A DNA stretch of 42,159 nucleotides from a gamma proteobacterium symbiont of Ctena orbiculata (GTDB lineage Bacteria > Pseudomonadota > Gammaproteobacteria > Chromatiales > Chromatiaceae): NCBI GenBank assembly GCA_003094535.1, contig NATV01000092.1, forward strand, positions 1 to 42,159. The letters are read 5' to 3'. The notes beneath the pieces were generated by a model. That model was not told the origin of the DNA, did not search any database, and saw only the letters and a program-made list of their open reading frames with translations. A program made the translations under genes and the position numbers. Shown piece after piece: positions 34,866 through 42,159 of the stretch. The stretch's first letter is position 1; each line of letters starts with the position of its first letter.

Positions 34866-34887
34866 AACCAAGTAGATAGCTAACCAT

Positions 34888-35547
34888 CTAGATTTGAATT
34901 TCGTCCGCCTCAATGATTTCCGTTTCCTGTCCAGCCGCCTCTATCCACTCCATTATCCCCGGATGGCTCAATACGCTTTGGACATATTCCGCTTCAATAC
35001 CTTGTAGAGGAATGCTGTAGCCACTGAATCTTATTGCCACAGGGGCGAACATCGCATCGGCGATTGTGAAGCTGCCAAACAGCCACGCACCTTCCCTCCC
35101 ATACTCTCGTCTACACCTTCGCCAAAGCGCCTTTACCCGCTCTATCTCCTGTTGCGCTAGGTGTGAGAGGGCAATGTTTTCAAATCTCTTCCGGCAATTC
35201 ATCGGCAGTTCGTTTCTCAGGTTAATATAACTGGAGTGCATCTCGGCACTCACGGACCTCGCAACGGCTCGCGCCTTTGGTGCGACAGGCCATCCCCCAC
35301 CGTCGAGATAGGCTTCTGAAACATATTCAAGAATAGACAACGAGTCCCATACGACCAGATCGCCATCCTTAAGCACGGGTACTTTGTAATCCGAGTCGTA
35401 CTCCGCCAACGCCTGTTCCGTGGTATCCACAAACAGCGATACTCTTTTTTCGGTGAATTCCATGTTGTGGTGGCGTAAAAACAGCCACGGCCTCAGTGAC
35501 CATGAGGAATAATTCTTGTTACCTATGACAAGTGTAGGTTTTGACAT
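34888..35547 (-). CDS. Glutathione S-transferase family protein
   Basis: A 219-residue GST. The thioredoxin-like N-terminal domain includes NYSSWSLRPWLFL (12-24), which carries the likely catalytic serine, then KVPVLKDGDLVVWDS with the cis-proline and the glutathione-binding Asp-Ser. Residues from about 85 form the helical C-terminal domain. The SSWSLRPW type is common among YfcF/zeta-like bacterial GSTs. It would conjugate or isomerise an electrophile with glutathione. It lies 30 bases downstream of queC, so it may be read from the same transcript, although no functional link is apparent. Confidence 0.88.
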   Translation of the reverse strand: MSKPTLVIGNKNYSSWSLRPWLFLRHHNMEFTEKRVSLFVDTTEQALAEYDSDYKVPVLKDGDLVVWDSLSILEYVSEAYLDGGGWPVAPKARAVARSVSAEMHSSYINLRNELPMNCRKRFENIALSHLAQQEIERVKALWRRCRREYGREGAWLFGSFTIADAMFAPVAIRFSGYSIPLQGIEAEYVQSVLSHPGIMEWIEAAGQETEIIEADEIQI

Positions 35548-35577
35548 CGAACAACTCCTTTTGTGCCTGAGATTGAA

Positions 35578-36264
35578 TTAGGTTGGATTCGAGTAGCGGG
35601 TGGGATCGGCAATCCCGGCATCGGCAAACCCCTTCGCGCGCAGGCGACAGGAGTCGCAGACACCGCAGGCTTCTCCTGTCTCGGTTGCCTGGTAGCAGGA
35701 GACGGTAAGGCTGTAGTCGACGCCCAGGCTCGAACCCAGGCGGATTATTTCCGCCTTGGTCAGATCGATCAATGGGGTATGTACGTGATAGCAGGCGCCC
35801 TCCACCGCCGCCTTGGTGGCGAGATTGGCAAGATTCTGGAAGGCTTCAATGAACTGGGGGCGGCAGTCGGGATAGCCCGAGTAGTCGACCGCGTTGACGC
35901 CAATGAAGATATCCTGTGCCTCAAGCACCTCCGCCCAACCCAGGGCTAGAGATAGAAATACGGTGTTCCTTGCCGGCACGTAGGTGACAGGTATACCGCT
36001 GCCCATCTCTTCCGGCACCTTGATGGAAGGGTCGGTCAGTGCGGAGCCGCCGATATCGTCGAGACCGATCTGCACAACTTTGTGCGCCTCGGCCTGGAAC
36101 AACGCGGCGACACGGTTTGCCGCGGCCAGCTCAGCGGCGTGGCGTTGACCGTAGGCCATACTGAGGGCGTAACAGCGGTAACCCTGGCTGTTGGCGATCG
36201 CCAGCACCGTCGCCGAATCCAGCCCGCCTGAAAGCAGTACCACCGCGCGTCTGCCCATGCTCAT
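35578..36264 (-). CDS. queC: 7-cyano-7-deazaguanine synthase QueC
   Basis: A 228-residue ATP-dependent enzyme that converts 7-carboxy-7-deazaguanine to preQ0 in queuosine biosynthesis. The ATP-pyrophosphatase loop SGGLDS is at 12-17, and the C-terminal zinc site is provided by cysteines in [31 protein letters not shown] is another strong family motif. The frame opens at 36285, but the ATG at 36264 overlaps the queE stop by four bases (ATGA), the normal arrangement. QueC acts directly after QueE. Confidence 0.95.
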   Translation of the reverse strand: MSMGRRAVVLLSGGLDSATVLAIANSQGYRCYALSMAYGQRHAAELAAANRVAALFQAEAHKVVQIGLDDIGGSALTDPSIKVPEEMGSGIPVTYVPARNTVFLSLALGWAEVLEAQDIFIGVNAVDYSGYPDCRPQFIEAFQNLANLATKAAVEGACYHVHTPLIDLTKAEIIRLGSSLGVDYSLTVSCYQATETGEACGVCDSCRLRAKGFADAGIADPTRYSNPT

Positions 36265-36902
36265 CTTCCCACTTGATCGCCCCACAGCAACTTGTGCAAC
36301 TGTAGCTGCAACCGCGCCTCTATCCGGTCCTCAACCATCCAATCGGCAAGCGCTGTAGGGTCGATCCTATCCTGGGCAGGGGAGAAGAGCACTTCACACT
36401 TCTGCGCAATGCGGAACCGCTTCATCTGTTCGCAGCTCCATTCATAATCGACCCTGTCGGTAATTACGAATTTGACCTGATCCGCTGTTCTCAACGCGTC
36501 GAGATTCGCCAACCGGTTCCGCTCCATCTCCCCGGAGCCCGGGGTTTTGAGGTCCATCACCCTGGTGACCCGCTCATCGACAGCAACTATGTCGAGGGCG
36601 CCGCTGGTCTCCAGGGAGACCCGATACTCGGCATCACAAAGGGCGCTGAGCAGTGGAAGGCAGCCTTTTTGAGCCAGCGGTTCACCGCCGGTAACACAGA
36701 CATACTCCGCCTGAAAGGCATCGACCTGCTGCAGGATCTGCTCCAGGGAGAGCAACTCCCCGCCGCTGAAGGCGTAGGGAGTATCGCAATAGTCACATCG
36801 CAATGGACAGCCCGTGAGGCGAATGAAGACAGTAGGGTAACCTGCGCTCCTCCCCTCCCCCTGCAGGGAGAGGAAGATCTCGGTGACGCGAAGTTGAGAC
36901 AT
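36261..36902 (-). CDS. queE: 7-carboxy-7-deazaguanine synthase QueE
   Basis: A 213-residue radical SAM enzyme that rearranges 6-carboxytetrahydropterin to 7-carboxy-7-deazaguanine. The cluster-binding cysteines are C32, C36 and C39 in [11 protein letters not shown], and the early [10 protein letters not shown] segment is diagnostic. It overlaps queC by four bases and follows cpoB by 30 bases, the Tol-Pal to queuosine gene order common in gammaproteobacteria. queD is not in this window. Confidence 0.95.
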   Translation of the reverse strand: MSQLRVTEIFLSLQGEGRSAGYPTVFIRLTGCPLRCDYCDTPYAFSGGELLSLEQILQQVDAFQAEYVCVTGGEPLAQKGCLPLLSALCDAEYRVSLETSGALDIVAVDERVTRVMDLKTPGSGEMERNRLANLDALRTADQVKFVITDRVDYEWSCEQMKRFRIAQKCEVLFSPAQDRIDPTALADWMVEDRIEARLQLQLHKLLWGDQVGR

Positions 36903-36932
36903 ATTTAACGGGCGGGGAGATTCCGCTTCTCC

Positions 36933-37769
36933 TTAATGCCCCTCTTTGGTGAGCCTTTGCAGGCGCTTCTGCGCCAGGCGCGATTCAGTCGTGGCGGGAT
37001 AGTTGGAGACCAACTCGTTCAATATGTTCCTGGCATCGGTCCAGCTCTTCTTTTCGTAATGTATATACCCGATCTTCAACATCGCACCCGGTATCTTTGG
37101 ACTCGTGGGATACTTCTCCATGATCTTCATAAACTCGCCAAGGGCGGTGTCGAAATCACGATTGACGTAGCTTGCCTCCGCCAACCAGTACTGGGCATTA
37201 TCCTCATACTCCCCGCCGGGATAGTCTCTGAGGAAATTGGAGAACGCGGTGATCGACTCACCATAGCGCCCCTGCTTCAGCATATTGAAGGCGCTCTGGT
37301 AGGCCTCCGCCTCTCTTTTCGGATCGGGCGGGGTCACGGCTGCAACCGGAGGGACCGCCGGGGTTGCAGGAGGCGGCTCGGTGAAGGCCGCCAGCGGCGG
37401 TTGACCGGGTGCGGCCGAAGGCGGTGCCGGGGTCATCGGGGGTGCCATGGCCGGGGTATTGGGGACCGGGGCGGTACCGGGCTGAAATCGTGAAAGCCGC
37501 TGATCGATATCCAGGTAGAGGTCGCGCTGGCGCCGGCCCATGGCGTCCATGTTGTGCTTCTGCACCTCCAGATCCCCGCGAAGCTGCTGTACCTCCTGCC
37601 GCAGCTGCTGTACCTGCAGCACCAGGTCGGCAAGACTCTGATTCTGCAAGATGCGTTCGATGCGCTGCAGGCGCTGCTCCATGGTCATACCGTTCGCGGC
37701 GAAAGCCGGCGCACTGGCGCAGATTCCCATCAGGGTTCCGAGCAGAACTCTTTTGATGATCAGCCTCAT
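36933..37769 (-). CDS. cpoB: Cell division coordinator CpoB (YbgF), Tol-Pal system
   Basis: A 278-residue periplasmic protein. Signal peptide to about AFA, a trimerising coiled coil at about 28-85 (repeated LRQEVQQLRGD-type heptads), a proline- and alanine-rich linker (about 95-150), and a C-terminal TPR domain from about 155 (AYQSAFNMLKQGRYGESITAF, then YPGGEYEDNAQYWLAEASY). CpoB links outer-membrane constriction by Tol-Pal to septal peptidoglycan synthesis. A GTG start precedes the ATG at 37769; the latter is preferred, with GGGGAG upstream. It is the last tol gene before queE. Confidence 0.92.
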   Translation of the reverse strand: MRLIIKRVLLGTLMGICASAPAFAANGMTMEQRLQRIERILQNQSLADLVLQVQQLRQEVQQLRGDLEVQKHNMDAMGRRQRDLYLDIDQRLSRFQPGTAPVPNTPAMAPPMTPAPPSAAPGQPPLAAFTEPPPATPAVPPVAAVTPPDPKREAEAYQSAFNMLKQGRYGESITAFSNFLRDYPGGEYEDNAQYWLAEASYVNRDFDTALGEFMKIMEKYPTSPKIPGAMLKIGYIHYEKKSWTDARNILNELVSNYPATTESRLAQKRLQRLTKEGH

Positions 37770-37783
37770 CACTCACTCCCCAA

Positions 37784-38320
37784 TCAGTAGATCAGTTCGA
37801 CACGTCGGTTGAGTGCCCAGGACTCTTCGTTATGCTCGAAGGCCGCTGGCCTCTCCTCGCCGTAGCTCACCACCACCAGCTGATTGTCCGAAACCCCTTG
37901 GGCCAGCATCAGGCTGCGTACCGAATTGGCGCGGTTTTCGCCCAGCCCCAGGTTGTACTCCCGGGTACCCTTCTCGTCCGCATGGCCCTCGAGGCGCACC
38001 ACCGCCTGGGGATTGGCCGCCAGGTAGTCGGCATGGGCCTGAATCACATCGAGATATTCGGAACGCACCGTGCTCTGATCAAAATCGAAATAGATCACCC
38101 GGGTCGCCAGCAGGCTGTTGGGGTTCTCCAGGGGATCACCCTGCCACTCCCCCCCCTGACTGGCGGCGGAGGTGGATGCACCGGCAGCACTGCCATCAGC
38201 GCCGGTGGATTGTTCACTGACCTCCGCCCCGGCCTGATCGCCGGTCGGCGTCGAGGAACAGCCGGCCATCAGCAACAGCGATAGTAAAATTGGGATCCAA
38301 AGGATTAGTACTCTCTTCAT
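37784..38320 (-). CDS. pal: Peptidoglycan-associated lipoprotein Pal
   Basis: A 178-residue outer-membrane lipoprotein. Lipobox LMAGC puts the acylated cysteine at residue 21. After a Ser/Ala/Gly-rich linker the OmpA-like domain begins at about 70, with YFDFDQSTVRSEY and RLEGHADEKGTREYNLGLGENRA; the Asp and Arg of this region bind diaminopimelate in peptidoglycan. Pal connects the outer membrane to the wall and cycles on and off TolB. Confidence 0.96.
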   Translation of the reverse strand: MKRVLILWIPILLSLLLMAGCSSTPTGDQAGAEVSEQSTGADGSAAGASTSAASQGGEWQGDPLENPNSLLATRVIYFDFDQSTVRSEYLDVIQAHADYLAANPQAVVRLEGHADEKGTREYNLGLGENRANSVRSLMLAQGVSDNQLVVVSYGEERPAAFEHNEESWALNRRVELIY

Positions 38321-38346
38321 TGCATATCTCCTAAGCAGCGGTGCAA

Positions 38347-39639
38347 CTAATTCTTAAAAGGTGACCATACCGGTTCGCGTACATCCCCCTCCTGCAGAGC
38401 GAGGCGCTGTCTTACACGGCCATCAACCGAGACCGCCGCCAAAACACCACGGTATCCCGTCTTTGAAGCGTAAATTACCATGCTGCCATTGGGCGCGAAA
38501 CTGGGCGACTCATCCAGACTCCCCTGACTGAGCACCTGCATCACGCCGGACTCGAGATCCTGGACCGCGATGCGATATTTGCCCTCTTCCCGGGTGACCA
38601 AGGTCAGCAGTTTACCGTCAGGCGAAAAGGAGGCGCGGGCATTGTAACTGTTTTGGAATGTCACCCGCTGCGCCTTGCCGCCATGGGCGGAGACGCGGTA
38701 GATCTGGGGTCTTCCGCCGCGATCCGAGGTAAATACGATGCTGCGTCCATCCGGCGACCAGGCCGGTTCCGTGTCGATGGCGTAGTGGCGGGTGATGGTC
38801 TTCAAGTTACGCGTCGCCAGATCATAGACATAGATATCGGGATTGCCTCCCTTGGAAAGGGTCAGGGCCAGTTTGCGTCCATCCGGGGACCAGGCCGGAG
38901 CGCCGTTGATGCCCTTGAAGGAGGTCACCTTCTGACGGGTGCCGGTATAGACGCCCTGGACATAGATTGCGGATTGTCCACCCTCGAACGAGACGTAGGC
39001 GATCTTCTGCCCGTCCGGCGACCAGGCGGGGGATAGCAGGGGCTCGGTGGAGGTGACGATGGTCTCCGGATTGTAGCCGTCGGCATCGGCGATTTTCAGT
39101 TTGATGCTGGTCTCGCCGTCGGCAAGCTTGGTCGAGGTGATATAGGCCACCCGGGTGGCGAATGCGCCGGGCACGCCCAGCAGCTTTTCATAGATCAGAT
39201 CGGCGATCCGATGGGCGGTGTTGCGCAAATTGGGTGCCGTGGTGGGGATGCTGTAGCCGGTCAGCTGCTCACCCCGGAATACATCGAGCAGCTGGAACTG
39301 GATCTGGTAACCACCGGCGCCATGGGCCTGCACCTGGCCGATGACCAGATTCTCAATACCCAGGGCCCGCCAATCCTTGAACTCCACCAGATCCACCGAG
39401 GTGGGCCTGGCCAGCATATCCTCCCGGGGCAGGCTCTTGAAACGGCCGCTGCGCTGCAGATCAGCGCTGATCACCTCGGCGATATCCACCGGTGGCGCCC
39501 CCTTGCCCTGCCAACTGAAAGGCACCACCGCGATGGGCAGCGCCCCCTCCACGCCTTCGGTGATCTCAATGGTCAACTCGGCAAAGAGTGCCGGTTGCCA
39601 GGTGAAAAACAATATCAGGGAAAATAGAAATTTTTTCAT
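38347..39639 (-). CDS. tolB: Tol-Pal system protein TolB
   Basis: A 430-residue periplasmic protein with a signal peptide ending near LFA. An N-terminal alpha/beta domain (about 22-160) is followed by a beta propeller made of repeats of the [15 protein letters not shown] type, seen at least five times between about 200 and 420. TolB binds Pal and, when TolA engages its N-terminus, releases it. It starts three bases after the tolA stop and is followed closely by pal. Confidence 0.96.
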   Translation of the reverse strand: MKKFLFSLILFFTWQPALFAELTIEITEGVEGALPIAVVPFSWQGKGAPPVDIAEVISADLQRSGRFKSLPREDMLARPTSVDLVEFKDWRALGIENLVIGQVQAHGAGGYQIQFQLLDVFRGEQLTGYSIPTTAPNLRNTAHRIADLIYEKLLGVPGAFATRVAYITSTKLADGETSIKLKIADADGYNPETIVTSTEPLLSPAWSPDGQKIAYVSFEGGQSAIYVQGVYTGTRQKVTSFKGINGAPAWSPDGRKLALTLSKGGNPDIYVYDLATRNLKTITRHYAIDTEPAWSPDGRSIVFTSDRGGRPQIYRVSAHGGKAQRVTFQNSYNARASFSPDGKLLTLVTREEGKYRIAVQDLESGVMQVLSQGSLDESPSFAPNGSMVIYASKTGYRGVLAAVSVDGRVRQRLALQEGDVREPVWSPFKN

Positions 39640-39642
39640 ATA

Positions 39643-40500
39643 TTAGCCACTCGGCTTAAAATTCAGTCTCAAGGTTCGGAAGGATTCGAACAGCGGTCCG
39701 CTCGGCACCTGCAGCGGGGCGGCCTTATAGACAGCGGTCTCCACCGAGCGATCGAAGGCCGAATTGCCGCTGCTTCTGATAATGCTTACACCGCCCGGCA
39801 CCACATCCCCACCCGGTATCAGGCGAACCTGCACAACACAGGAGAGTTCCTTTCCCGCCTGCCCCGGTTTCAACCAGTTCCGTTCGATCTGCTGTCTTAT
39901 GACTGCCACATAGCGATCGATCTCCCGGCTATTCTGCTCTGCCGCCAACTGCTCCTGCAAGGCCCGTTCGCGCTCGGCCTGGGCCGCTGCCTCTGCCTTA
40001 CGTTTCGCCTCAGCCTTGCGCTTGGCCTCGAGCTCGGCCTTTCGTTTGCGCTCGAGTTCCGCTTTGCGTTTCGCTTCCGCCTTGCGCTTGGCCTCAAGCT
40101 CGGCAAGCCGTTTTGCTTCCGCCTTTTTCTTCGCCTCCTGCTCCTTTTTCAGTTGCGCCTGGCGCTTGCGTTCAGCCTCCCGCTTCTTTTGCTCAGCCTT
40201 TTCCTTGGCAATGCGTTTCTGTTCCAGCTGTTGCTGGCGCTTTTTCTCTTCCGCCTGTTTCCGCTTCAGCGCCTCTTCACGCTGCTTCTGCTTCTTGCGT
40301 TCCGCTTCCTTCTCTCTCTCCCTGGCCTGATCGAGCTGCTTGGCGTCGACGGTATGCGCCTGTACCACATTGGCCTTCGGTGTTGTGGGCTTGCGCAGTT
40401 TCGACCAGTCAAAACCGAACACCAGAAAGGCCACGATCAAGATATGCAGCAGGATGGCCAGGATGACCGAAACCGGGTTTCTTTTAAGAACCGATAACAC
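39643..40500 (-). CDS. tolA: Tol-Pal system protein TolA
   Basis: A 285-residue inner-membrane protein spanning the periplasm. One N-terminal helix (about 10-28), a long Lys/Ala/Glu/Arg-rich coiled coil (about 50-190) and a C-terminal globular domain containing RYVAVIRQQIERNWLKPG and the VSIIRSSGNSAFDRSVETAV segment, which binds TolB and Pal. It begins with GTG in the context TAGTG, overlapping the stop of a small frame inside the adjacent repeat, and has no Shine-Dalgarno of its own. The repeat ends six bases upstream, so the insertion appears to have replaced the native leader between tolR and tolA. Confidence 0.94.
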   Translation of the reverse strand: MLSVLKRNPVSVILAILLHILIVAFLVFGFDWSKLRKPTTPKANVVQAHTVDAKQLDQAREREKEAERKKQKQREEALKRKQAEEKKRQQQLEQKRIAKEKAEQKKREAERKRQAQLKKEQEAKKKAEAKRLAELEAKRKAEAKRKAELERKRKAELEAKRKAEAKRKAEAAAQAERERALQEQLAAEQNSREIDRYVAVIRQQIERNWLKPGQAGKELSCVVQVRLIPGGDVVPGGVSIIRSSGNSAFDRSVETAVYKAAPLQVPSGPLFESFRTLRLNFKPSG

Positions 40501-40643
40501 TACTTAGGGCCTGTCAACACCGATCCAAGGCCCTGCTGGGACCATTTTTGTCCGGCAAGGCAGAATAAGCGATCGTTAATCGCTGCAGATGAGCGAATGA
40601 TAACGCAGCTGGGCGTTATTCGTCGTTCAATTGCAAGTACCAA
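40500..40643 (-). CDS. Candidate small reading frame inside repeat copy 2
   Basis: On the minus strand GAGGAG (complement of 40650-40655) stands six bases before a TTG at 40643. The frame runs 47 codons through the repeat end to TAG at 40502-40500, which overlaps the GTG start of tolA. It shares ERR-x-TPS, VIIRS and FCLAG with the frame in copy 1. Translation is inferred, and a role in coupling ribosomes to tolA is a hypothesis. Confidence 0.3.
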   Translation of the reverse strand: MVLAIERRITPSCVIIRSSAAINDRLFCLAGQKWSQQGLGSVLTGPK

Positions 40644-40716
40644 ACTTCTCTCCTCGCGCCTCCTTTGGCGCTTTGTTCTGGACATCATGACCGCGTGGAT
40701 CACGGGTCACAGGCCC
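40507..40716 (-). repeat. MITE-like repeat, copy 2 (between tolR and tolA)
   Basis: A 210-bp relative of the element at 17005-17294, inverted on the map but in the same orientation relative to transcription. Ends are GGGCCTGTCAAC at 40507 and GTCACAGGCCC finishing at 40716. Both ends are flanked by TA, as expected for an element that inserts at TA. The tolR stop TAG is formed by the flanking TA and the first G of the element, so insertion was exactly at the tolR 3' end. It lacks the 78-base internal segment of copy 1. Confidence 0.85.
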
Positions 40717-41141
40717 TATGACTCCGGCGGTTCCGTGATCAAGCCGACGCTGGGTGCACCGCCTGCCTGTAACAGCACCATCGCCTCCACCACGCGCCCA
40801 TAGGCGACACCCGTATCGCCACGCACCATAATTGGGGTCTTCGGCTTGTGCTTCAACACAGCCCGCACCCTTTTCACCAGGGTGTCGGGTTCCACGGGCT
40901 GATCCTTATTCTGACCGATATCGATATACATATCGCCCTCACGATCCACCGTCACAACCAGGGGTTCATCCACCTCATTCGGTAGCGGCTCCGCATCGGC
41001 CTGGGGCAATTCCACCTTGACTCCCTGGGTCAGCAGCGGGGCGGTGATCATGAATATCACCAGCAGCACCAGCATCACGTCGATATAGGGAACCACGTTG
41101 ATCTCTGACATTGGACGACGGCGGTTCTTTTGACGACTCAT
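40716..41141 (-). CDS. tolR: Tol-Pal system protein TolR
   Basis: A 141-residue inner-membrane protein of the ExbD/TolR family. The single helix (about 17-38) starts INVVPYIDVMLVLLVIF, with the proton-channel aspartate D21. The periplasmic domain ends SVGLITEPPES, about where E. coli TolR (142 residues) ends, so the repeat inserted at its stop codon has not truncated it. With TolQ it forms the proton-driven motor that energises TolA. Confidence 0.95.
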   Translation of the reverse strand: MSRQKNRRRPMSEINVVPYIDVMLVLLVIFMITAPLLTQGVKVELPQADAEPLPNEVDEPLVVTVDREGDMYIDIGQNKDQPVEPDTLVKRVRAVLKHKPKTPIMVRGDTGVAYGRVVEAMVLLQAGGAPSVGLITEPPES

Positions 41142-41156
41142 TAGCTATATGCCGGT

Positions 41157-41831
41157 TTAGGCCACGGCCTGGCGTTGCAGGATGGTGGCAAACTCCTCGA
41201 CAAAATCGTCGTAGCGGTTGTTGAGTCGCTCGACATCGTGGGAGTAGCGATTGTAGGCAATCACCGCGGGAATGGCGGCGAACAGGCCGATTGCCGTGGC
41301 GATCAGCGCTTCGGCGATACCGGGAGCCACCAGGGCAATGGTTGCCTGCTTGACATTTCCCAGCGCGGTGAAGGAATTCATAATGCCCCAGACGGTTCCA
41401 AACAGCCCCACATAGGGGCTGGTGGAGCCGATCGTGGCGAGGGTCGACAGGTGGTGCTCCAGGCGGTCGACCTCCCGATTCAAAGAGACCCGCATGGAAC
41501 GCTGGGCACCCTGAACCATCGCCATCGGATCCTTGTGTCCCTTGGTGCGCAGCCGGGCGAACTCGCGAAATCCGGCGCGGAATATCGCCGCCATGCCCGA
41601 CTCCTCATCGGTCTCCCGTTCGATCTGACGATAGAGTTCCGCAAGATCGCCGCCGGACCAGAAACGGCCCTCGAACTCATCGGCCGCCCGCCCGGCGCGT
41701 TTGAGAATGCGCATGCGGTCGAAGATCATGCTCCAGGAACTGACGGATGCGAACACCAACAGTGCAATCACGAACTGTACCACCGGACTGGCATTGAGTA
41801 TCAGATGGGTAATGGTAAGGTCAGTCGACAT
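41157..41831 (-). CDS. tolQ: Tol-Pal system protein TolQ
   Basis: A 224-residue member of the ExbB/TolQ motor family with three membrane helices (about 15-36, 130-155 and 165-190) and a large cytoplasmic loop. Landmarks are the LATIGSTSPYVGLFGTVWGI segment and IAEALIATAIGLFAAIPAVI, which line the proton path with TolR. Its start overlaps the ybgC stop by 11 bases, the usual coupled arrangement. Confidence 0.96.
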   Translation of the reverse strand: MSTDLTITHLILNASPVVQFVIALLVFASVSSWSMIFDRMRILKRAGRAADEFEGRFWSGGDLAELYRQIERETDEESGMAAIFRAGFREFARLRTKGHKDPMAMVQGAQRSMRVSLNREVDRLEHHLSTLATIGSTSPYVGLFGTVWGIMNSFTALGNVKQATIALVAPGIAEALIATAIGLFAAIPAVIAYNRYSHDVERLNNRYDDFVEEFATILQRQAVA

Positions 41832-42159
41832 CCGGTATCTCCATCATTAATCGCTTTGGAATGGGGGTGGGGCGCATCGTTTTCATATCCACACAGGCAA
41901 TCTTTATGGTCCCCCTGCACAGCAGCTGGCTGTCCGCCGTTCTTACCACCTCCTGGTTAAAGGTGAGACTGGCACGCCCTTTCTTCGCCAGCCTGGCGAC
42001 GACTTCCAGGGCATCATTAAAACGGGCCGGATGATGGTAACCCACTTCAACCTCGCGAACTGCGAAGATGATCCCGTCCCGCTGTAGCAGCTGATCCTGC
42101 TCAAATCCCAGGGAACGCAGCCATTCGGTGCGAGCCCGCTCCATGAATTTCAAGTAGTT
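41821..42159 (-). CDS. ybgC: Acyl-CoA thioesterase YbgC, N-terminus outside window
   Basis: The 112 residues visible begin NYLKFMERARTEWLRSLG, which is residue 20-25 onward of the hot-dog-fold thioesterase YbgC (usually about 135 residues); the N-terminal strand with the catalytic Asp lies beyond 42159. It hydrolyses short acyl-CoA or acyl-ACP thioesters and is linked to phospholipid enzymes. It is the first gene of the Tol-Pal operon. Confidence 0.92.
   Translation of the reverse strand, partial: NYLKFMERARTEWLRSLGFEQDQLLQRDGIIFAVREVEVGYHHPARFNDALEVVARLAKKGRASLTFNQEVVRTADSQLLCRGTIKIACVDMKTMRPTPIPKRLMMEIPDVD

Overview
This window reads as the chromosome of a gammaproteobacterium. The complete Tol-Pal locus (ybgC-tolQ-tolR-tolA-tolB-pal-cpoB) running into queE and queC, together with trhP, ygfZ, HDOD and GGDEF-EAL genes, is typical of Chromatiales-like, often sulfur-oxidising, gammaproteobacteria. 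The genus cannot be fixed from the sequence alone. Most of the window is ordinary housekeeping and accessory gene content. No tRNA, rRNA or CRISPR array was seen, and no prophage.

Layout. Positions 1-51 are the first 17 codons of an IS110/IS1111-type transposase reading out of the window on the minus strand. A small conserved unknown gene follows (438-758). Next comes a plus-strand block made of a TetR regulator, an MMPL/RND exporter, a LolA-like periplasmic protein and an outer-membrane protein (1029-6024), which looks like a self-contained lipid or hydrophobic-substrate export system. From 6174 to 14065 the genes are on the minus strand: a lipoprotein, a TIR-domain/zinc-ribbon protein paired with a zinc-ribbon membrane protein, a PAS-GGDEF-EAL protein, a second lipoprotein and an RNase II-type exonuclease.

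From 14177 to 23893 everything is on the plus strand: ygfZ, an HDOD protein, an ABC exporter pair, a guanine-deaminase-like enzyme, then an AsnB-like amidotransferase, a stand-alone carrier protein, an AMP-forming ligase and a NadE-like synthetase. The last four look like a small undescribed pathway that activates an acid, loads it on a carrier and amidates something. From 24061 to 28021 minus-strand genes encode a GFA protein, a small membrane protein, a GNAT, TrhP and a ChaN-PDZ protein. An M1-like metallopeptidase and a TIGR03790-type protein (28049-31512) face them on the plus strand. A GT2 glycosyltransferase, a ferredoxin-NADP reductase, two GNATs and a GST precede the que and tol genes at the right end.

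The most unusual structure is a MITE-like repeat with GGGCCTGTTAAC-type inverted ends, present twice (17005-17294 and 40507-40716). Each copy sits inside an operon, exactly between the stop codon of one gene and the start codon of the next, in the same orientation relative to transcription. Each carries a matching Shine-Dalgarno plus TTG reading frame that stays open almost exactly to the start of the downstream gene. I infer that the element may preserve translation of the downstream gene by coupling. A second, unrelated inverted repeat lies at 23912-24053, with a related single arm near 31569.
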